Source: Azorhizobium caulinodans ORS 571
GTDB lineage: Bacteria; Pseudomonadota; Alphaproteobacteria; Rhizobiales; Xanthobacteraceae
Length of the DNA stretch: 64,000 nucleotides
Assembly (NCBI RefSeq): GCF_000010525.1
Contig: NC_009937.1
Coordinates: 2,857,501-2,921,500, forward strand
Direction of reading: 5' to 3'
Below the pieces are notes generated by a model. That model was not told where the DNA came from and did not search any database. It was given only the letters and a program-made list of their open reading frames with translations. Below, piece by piece: positions 59,669-64,000 of this stretch (position 1 is its first letter; each line of letters begins with the position of its first letter). The position numbers and the translations under genes are program-made.

Positions 59669-60145
59669 GTGGCCATATACGTTAAATATGACGGCATCGA
59701 CGGCGAAGCCACGCATCAGGACCACAAGAAGTGGATCGACGTCCTTTCGCTCTCCTGGGGCGTCGGGCGCGGAATCTCCACCGTCTCGGGTTCGGGCAAC
59801 AACCGCGAGGCCTCGGAGCCCTCCATCAGCGAAGTGTCCATCGTCAAGATGTTCGATGCGTCCTCGCCCAAGCTCTTCACGGAGGCCTGCACGGGCAACA
59901 CCGGCAAGACCGTGAAGATCGACCTCACCACCACCGGCAGCCCCGGCGCGACCTACTGCACCTACACGCTGACCAACGCGCTGATCTCGTCCTACTCGGT
60001 GTCCTCGGGCGGCGACCGCCCCACCGAGTCCATCTCGATCAGCTTCACCAAGCTCGAGTTCAAGTTCACCCCCTACGACGACAAGAACAAGGCCGGCACC
60101 CCGGTCACCGTGTCCTACGACCTCGCCACCACCAAGAGCGCGTAA
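59669..60145 (+). CDS. hcp: T6SS tube protein Hcp (TssD), copy 1
   Basis: This 158-residue protein forms the hexameric rings of the T6SS inner tube, which is expelled with its cargo. MAIYVKYDGIDGEAT, SLSWGVGRGIS, EVSIVKMFDASSPKLFTEACTG and the C-terminal FTPYDDKNKAGTPVTVSYDL match Hcp. The likely start is GTG at 59669, six bases after GGGAGG, giving the same N-terminus as copy 2; a GTG three bases earlier is possible. It differs from copy 2 by two residues (His17 versus Gln, and the last residue). It is the first of the hcp-orf-hcp cassette. Confidence 0.95.
   Translation: MAIYVKYDGIDGEATHQDHKKWIDVLSLSWGVGRGISTVSGSGNNREASEPSISEVSIVKMFDASSPKLFTEACTGNTGKTVKIDLTTTGSPGATYCTYTLTNALISSYSVSSGGDRPTESISISFTKLEFKFTPYDDKNKAGTPVTVSYDLATTKSA
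59672..60145 (+). repeat. Direct repeat, hcp copy 1 body
   Basis: This is nearly identical to 62316-62789; by hand alignment I count about 12 mismatches in roughly 475 bases, with a run of about 170 identical bases in the second half. The intervening unit is about 2.2 kb. Recombination between the copies would remove the 669-residue gene and leave one hcp. Confidence 0.9.
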
Positions 60146-60174
60146 GGCGCGCGCTCAATCAGGGGGCACAAGAG

Positions 60175-62184
60175 ATGGGCATCTTCGAAAAGGGCGCGAC
60201 GACCGATATCAATTCGGCCATCCAGCGGATCATGAACAAGGCGGCCCAGCAAAACTGGGACACGGTCACGGCTACCCTCGCCTCCCCGGTCGATGCCCTC
60301 GTGACGGAACTCGGCCCTCTTACGGGCAAAGCGGGCAAGGAAAGCACCGTCGATGCAGCGGTGATGCTGGCCTGTGTGACCGCCCAGAACGATCAATCCT
60401 TCCTCACGACCGTCAGCCAGATCGCCACCAATCTCTCGGGCGCCACGGTCATATCCGGCAACGGCAGCGTTGATTCAGCCCTCAGTCTAACCTTCAACAT
60501 CGAGAACTTCCGCGGGGCGGTGAAGGAGAATGTCGACGCCGTCAAAGGTTCGGTGATCACGACGGCGCCCGTCCTCGTGCAGTTGCTGGACGTGATTCTG
60601 ATCCAGTCGGTCTCAGCGGTGCCTTATGTCGGACCGGTGCTTTCCGGCCTGCTGGGAGGCTTCGGCACAGGCCTTGCCGCCGCCTTCACGGTGGGCGGAA
60701 ACGCCATTGCCTCGCAATTCACACCGCCCGACAAGACGGACAACCCCGTCAATGCCATCACGGGAATCCAGAACAGCTCGCAGGGCATGGGCTATACGAC
60801 TGCCACCAACATGAACAAGGGCATCTCTGGCGTCATTTCCAAGAATGCCACGCTCAATGTCGGCGGCATGGTCGGCAAGGCCGGATCGAAGGCGTCGGGT
60901 CCAGCCAGCTTCATCTATTATCTCTACAAGGGCAAATCGGCGAAGGATGAATCCAAGCGCCTCGAACAGCTTCGGGGGCTTGGAGACGATAACGCGATCC
61001 TGCAGTCCCTCGGCAACACGATGGTCCAGAACCCGCTGGACCAGCATCAGTTGGCCCAGAACGCGCGCGTTCAGCAATCGCGCTTTGGCGGAGCCATTCC
61101 GCAGCTGGTTCAGGATGCCGGCAAAAATCTCAAGGACAAGCTCCAGACGGAAGAAGACAGCCTCACCGCCTTCTTCAACAAGATACCGGACGTCTTCGAC
61201 AGCTATAAGAAGTTCGTCCTCCAGGTCGCGAATGCCAGCCTGGTGGAGTCCTTCGCGCCGATGATCCAGTCCTTCGACAGCCGGCTCGCCGAGATGAGGA
61301 TCAAGCTCTCGGATCCGACGCTGGGGCCAAGGTGGCTCAATACGCCGAAATATCGCGAAGAGCATGTCGTTACCCTTCTGATCCTCGGCTATTATTTCAA
61401 TCGTCTGCTCAAATCCAGCGAACCGCTGCGCAAGACCTACAGGCGGCACATTGCCGTCTATTATCGCCACATGCCCATGCCCGGCACCGGCAGCCAGACC
61501 ACCTTCATGCTGCCTCAAGACAGCTCCGTTGTGATCCCGCAGGGACAAGACGTCGTTCCGAAATTCAGCGCGTTCTCCAACGTATCGAAGAATGAGACTT
61601 CGTCGGCGATTATCAGTGCCTTCAACGCCACCAAATCCCTGCCGCAACTCTCCCTGAGCGAGACGGCCGTCGAATGGGCGCAGATCGGCGAAAAGGCCAA
61701 GACTTACGTTTCGCTGGTAAAGAACGCGCTCGTCAACGAGATGGCGCAGGGCTTTTCTCAAAGCCTGAACAACCGTGTCGGTTTGTCGAGCGCGGTCAAG
61801 CTCTATCTCGCCGCGACCCTCATCGTGAATCAGGTGATGGTGCAGACATCCGCCGGCAAGGGGATAGAGATCGATGACCGGTATGTCGCCAGCCTGAGCG
61901 ACCTCGGCTTTGTTAATCTTTACCGGAAGCTCGGAAGCTACGACAAGGCTGACAAGCTCAAGTTGACGGGCTCCGGGCCGAACGCGAAGCTGCGGTACCC
62001 GATGGCGAGCCGCCTGTCGCGTAGCGCAAGCACGGCCGAGCGGACCATGATGTATCTGTTCGCCTGTTGCGTTCTTGCCTATGTCGATGTGGGGCGGATC
62101 GTCATGGGCTATCAGGACTGGACGAAGACGCAGGAGCGCCTCCATCTTCTCATTGATGAAATCAACAAGGCGGAAGAAGATTAG
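60175..62184 (+). CDS. Unknown 669-residue protein between hcp copies (candidate T6SS effector)
   Basis: I do not recognise this protein. A 126-residue soluble N-terminal part leads to a hydrophobic, Gly-rich segment (about residues 127-180, with VPYVGPVLSGLLGGFGTGLA) that could insert in a membrane. A mainly helical middle contains YKGKSAKDESKRLEQLRGL. A further hydrophobic stretch (about 624-646, TMMYLFACCVLAYVDVGR) is near the C-terminus. There is no signal peptide, PAAR, Rhs repeat or known nuclease or lipase motif. AGGGGG lies 8 bases before the ATG. GC is lower than its neighbours (33 of 60 in 61321-61380 versus 40 of 60 in 59881-59940). Its place between two hcp genes suggests export with Hcp. 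No immunity gene is visible in the 128 bp downstream, which weakens a toxin reading; a structural or adaptor role is possible. Confidence 0.7.
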   Translation: MGIFEKGATTDINSAIQRIMNKAAQQNWDTVTATLASPVDALVTELGPLTGKAGKESTVDAAVMLACVTAQNDQSFLTTVSQIATNLSGATVISGNGSVDSALSLTFNIENFRGAVKENVDAVKGSVITTAPVLVQLLDVILIQSVSAVPYVGPVLSGLLGGFGTGLAAAFTVGGNAIASQFTPPDKTDNPVNAITGIQNSSQGMGYTTATNMNKGISGVISKNATLNVGGMVGKAGSKASGPASFIYYLYKGKSAKDESKRLEQLRGLGDDNAILQSLGNTMVQNPLDQHQLAQNARVQQSRFGGAIPQLVQDAGKNLKDKLQTEEDSLTAFFNKIPDVFDSYKKFVLQVANASLVESFAPMIQSFDSRLAEMRIKLSDPTLGPRWLNTPKYREEHVVTLLILGYYFNRLLKSSEPLRKTYRRHIAVYYRHMPMPGTGSQTTFMLPQDSSVVIPQGQDVVPKFSAFSNVSKNETSSAIISAFNATKSLPQLSLSETAVEWAQIGEKAKTYVSLVKNALVNEMAQGFSQSLNNRVGLSSAVKLYLAATLIVNQVMVQTSAGKGIEIDDRYVASLSDLGFVNLYRKLGSYDKADKLKLTGSGPNAKLRYPMASRLSRSASTAERTMMYLFACCVLAYVDVGRIVMGYQDWTKTQERLHLLIDEINKAEED

Positions 62185-62312
62185 CCCGAATTCAGGCTTA
62201 CCTACTCTGCCCGCATGCCATATATCCAGAACGTTTTCCCCAAGCTTTCTATTTTACCCCTCTGAACGGCAAGTTCGGCTCCGAAATCTCAACGCCAACA
62301 GGAGAGTAAACT

Positions 62313-62789
62313 ATGGCCATCTACGTTAAATATGACGGCATCGACGGCGAAGCCACGCAGCAGGACCACAAGAAGTGGATCGACGTCCTCTCGCTCTCCT
62401 GGGGCGTCGGGCGCGGCATCTCCACCGTCTCGGGCTCCGGCAACAACCGCGAGGCCTCCGAGCCCTCCATCAGCGAAGTGTCCATCGTCAAGATGTTCGA
62501 TGCGTCCTCGCCCAAGCTCTTCACGGAGGCCTGCACGGGCAACACCGGCAAGACCGTGAAGATCGACCTCACCACCACCGGCAGCCCGGGCGCGACCTAC
62601 TGCACCTACACGCTGACCAACGCGCTGATCTCGTCCTACTCGGTGTCCTCGGGCGGCGACCGCCCCACCGAGTCCATCTCGATCAGCTTCACCAAGCTCG
62701 AGTTCAAGTTCACCCCCTACGACGACAAGAACAAGGCCGGCACCCCGGTCACCGTGTCCTACGATCTCGCCACCACCAAGAGCTCGTGA
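62313..62789 (+). CDS. hcp: T6SS tube protein Hcp (TssD), copy 2
   Basis: This 158-residue Hcp is almost the same as copy 1 (two residue changes: Gln17, and a final Ser) and has an ATG start preceded by GGAGAG. A strong hairpin lies 32 bases past its stop. The two copies could let tube rings be loaded with different partners or simply raise Hcp dosage. Their near identity suggests recent duplication or ongoing gene conversion. Confidence 0.95.
   Translation: MAIYVKYDGIDGEATQQDHKKWIDVLSLSWGVGRGISTVSGSGNNREASEPSISEVSIVKMFDASSPKLFTEACTGNTGKTVKIDLTTTGSPGATYCTYTLTNALISSYSVSSGGDRPTESISISFTKLEFKFTPYDDKNKAGTPVTVSYDLATTKSS
62316..62789 (+). repeat. Direct repeat, hcp copy 2 body
   Basis: This is the partner of the repeat at 59672-60145 in direct orientation. 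The differences are nearly all third-position changes near the 5' part and the last codons. Confidence 0.9.
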
Positions 62790-62821
62790 CGCGCGGATCG
62801 AAGGTCAGGTTCACAGGCTTG

Positions 62822-62848
62822 GCCGCGCGGGACCCTGTCCCGCGCGGC
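62822..62848 (+). terminator. Strong hairpin between hcp copy 2 and vgrG
   Basis: A perfect 12-bp stem (62822-62833 with 62837-62848) with a 3-base loop starts 32 bases past the hcp stop. It lacks a T tract, so it may slow or stop RNA polymerase with Rho, or protect the 3' end of the abundant hcp message while allowing some vgrG expression. Confidence 0.45.
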
Positions 62849-63000
62849 GCTCCAGTTTGCGGGGCACAGGCGACTCTGCCCCGCCGGTCAGGCAGAATGG
62901 ACGACGTTGGGATATGGTCGAGGCGGCGGCGCGTGGGGCCTGAGCGCGCAGGGACTATCAAGGTCCGCCGGCGCCGGCCTGCCCGCAGCGAGGGGATCGC

Positions 63001-64000
63001 ATGAGTGACGCTTCAGCCCCCGTGCAGACCGACCGGCTGCTGACGCTCACCACGCCGCTCGGCGGCGATGTGCTCATCGCCACGCACCTCGAGGGCAAGG
63101 AAGGCCTGTCCGAGCTCTTCCTGTTCACCCTCACCATGACGTCCACGAAGGCCGACATCACGCCGGACAGCCTTCTCGGCAAGCCGATCACCGTGGCCAT
63201 CGCCCGGCCCGGCGGCGATCCGCGCTACATCAACGGCATCGTCACGCGCTTTCAGGCCGGGGACCGCACGGTGGACGGCATGCGCCGATACCGGGTCGAA
63301 CTCTCGCCCAAGCTCTGGCTGCTCACCCGCACGTCCGACTGCCGCATCTTCCAGAACCAGAGCGTGGTGCAGATCGCCGACACGCTGCTCTCGGAGGGCG
63401 GCATCACCGACTACAAGAAGCAGGGCCTCTCCGGCAGCCACCCCAGCCGCGATTACTGCGTTCAGTATCGCGAGACGGACTATGCCTTCCTCCAGCGCAT
63501 CTTCGCGGAGGAGGGCATCTATTTCTATTTCCAGTACGACTCTTCCAGCCACACGCTGGTGCTGAGCGACAGCACGGCCGGCTATGTGGATTCAATCGAC
63601 AAGTCGGTCATCCACGCCCCCGTCACCACCGGCGAGACCATCGCCGTGCAGGAATGGGCGAGCGGCTTCCATTTCCGGTCCGGCAAGGCGACGCTGAACG
63701 ACTACAATTTCGAGCAGCCGGCCAACGATCTGACCGCGAGCACCACCACCGTGCTCGACAATTCCGCCTTCAAGAGCTGGGAACTCTACGACTATCCCGG
63801 CGACTACGACACCAAGGACAAGGGCACCCCCCTCTCGCGCCTGCGCATGGAGGCGGAAGAGGTGGACTATGCCGTCTCGCCGGGGGCCTCCACCTATGCC
63901 GGCTTCCTGCCGGGCGCGAAATTCACCATGTCGAAGCATGAGGTGGTCAGCGAGCAGGGCCGCAGCTATGCGCTGCGCACGGTCGAGCACAGCGCGCAGG
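63001..64000 (+). CDS. vgrG: T6SS spike protein VgrG (TssI), partial at right edge
   Basis: 333 residues are visible; the gene runs off the right end. The N-terminal gp27-like part is typical of VgrG: TTPLGGDVLIATHLEGKEGLSELFLF, the central FQNQSVVQIADTLL and YCVQYRETDYAFLQRIFAEEGIYFYF. The gp5-like needle and any C-terminal effector extension would be beyond the edge. VgrG trimers cap the Hcp tube and carry the PAAR tip. GAGGGG is 6 bases before the ATG. Confidence 0.95.
   Translation, partial: MSDASAPVQTDRLLTLTTPLGGDVLIATHLEGKEGLSELFLFTLTMTSTKADITPDSLLGKPITVAIARPGGDPRYINGIVTRFQAGDRTVDGMRRYRVELSPKLWLLTRTSDCRIFQNQSVVQIADTLLSEGGITDYKKQGLSGSHPSRDYCVQYRETDYAFLQRIFAEEGIYFYFQYDSSSHTLVLSDSTAGYVDSIDKSVIHAPVTTGETIAVQEWASGFHFRSGKATLNDYNFEQPANDLTASTTTVLDNSAFKSWELYDYPGDYDTKDKGTPLSRLRMEAEEVDYAVSPGASTYAGFLPGAKFTMSKHEVVSEQGRSYALRTVEHSAQ

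Noticed and set aside
59731-60174. N-terminal extension of the unknown 669-residue gene through hcp copy 1
   Set aside because: It is an Arg/His-rich out-of-frame reading of hcp. The ATG at 60175 with AGGGGG upstream is the sensible start, and the same shadow occurs in hcp copy 2.

Overview
The window is high-GC alphaproteobacterial chromosome. Three things point to the order Hyphomicrobiales (Rhizobiales): the rplQ / HtrA-type protease / rarA / crcB / rluC order beside a complete str-S10-spc-alpha ribosomal supercluster, DUF4169 and ribbon-helix-helix small proteins, and hflK-hflC-DUF2065-degP. A Xanthobacteraceae member such as Azorhizobium or Xanthobacter is my best guess, from gene content alone.

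Region 1 (1-9.2 kb, mostly minus strand): a HAD phosphatase cut by the left edge, a zinc-ribbon membrane protein, TRAP transporter membrane subunits (DctM, DctQ), an RluC-like pseudouridine synthase, a CrcB/FluC fluoride channel, a tiny two-helix membrane protein, RarA and a periplasmic HtrA-type protease. Region 2 (9.2-28.9 kb, all minus): rpsL-rpsG-fusA-tuf-rpsJ-rplCDWB-rpsS-rplV-rpsC-rplP-rpmC-rpsQ-rplNXE-rpsNH-rplFR-rpsE-rpmD-rplO-secY-adk-rpsMK-rpoA-rplQ. A promoter matching the alphaproteobacterial housekeeping consensus lies about 380 bp before rpsL. Several unusually long gaps and terminator-like hairpins punctuate the cluster, so it is probably several overlapping transcription units.

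Region 3 (28.9-51 kb): two TPM-domain proteins with LemA, a GIY-YIG protein, two chemoreceptors, a ParB-like nuclease, fumarase C, hflK-hflC-DUF2065-degP, divergent serB/miaA whose start codons overlap, an MsrQ-like haem membrane protein, ThyX, and an operon joining an amidase to a NitT/TauT-type ABC importer.

Region 4 (51.3-64 kb) is one edge of a type VI secretion (T6SS) locus: PpkA-like kinase, PppA-like phosphatase, a coiled-coil protein and a MinD/ParA-like ATPase in one overlapping operon. These are followed by TssJ (opposite strand), ClpV/TssH, a PAAR spike tip, a Trm112-like/SAM methyltransferase, and two almost identical hcp genes flanking a 669-residue protein of unknown function. 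The start of vgrG runs off the right edge. The kinase and phosphatase probably gate assembly, the ATPase plus coiled-coil protein may position it, ClpV recycles the sheath, and Hcp/VgrG/PAAR form the projectile. The 669-residue protein between the hcp copies, with lower GC and a hydrophobic Gly-rich segment, is the best candidate for something undescribed: a possible Hcp-linked effector. Sheath and baseplate genes are not in view and presumably lie to the right.
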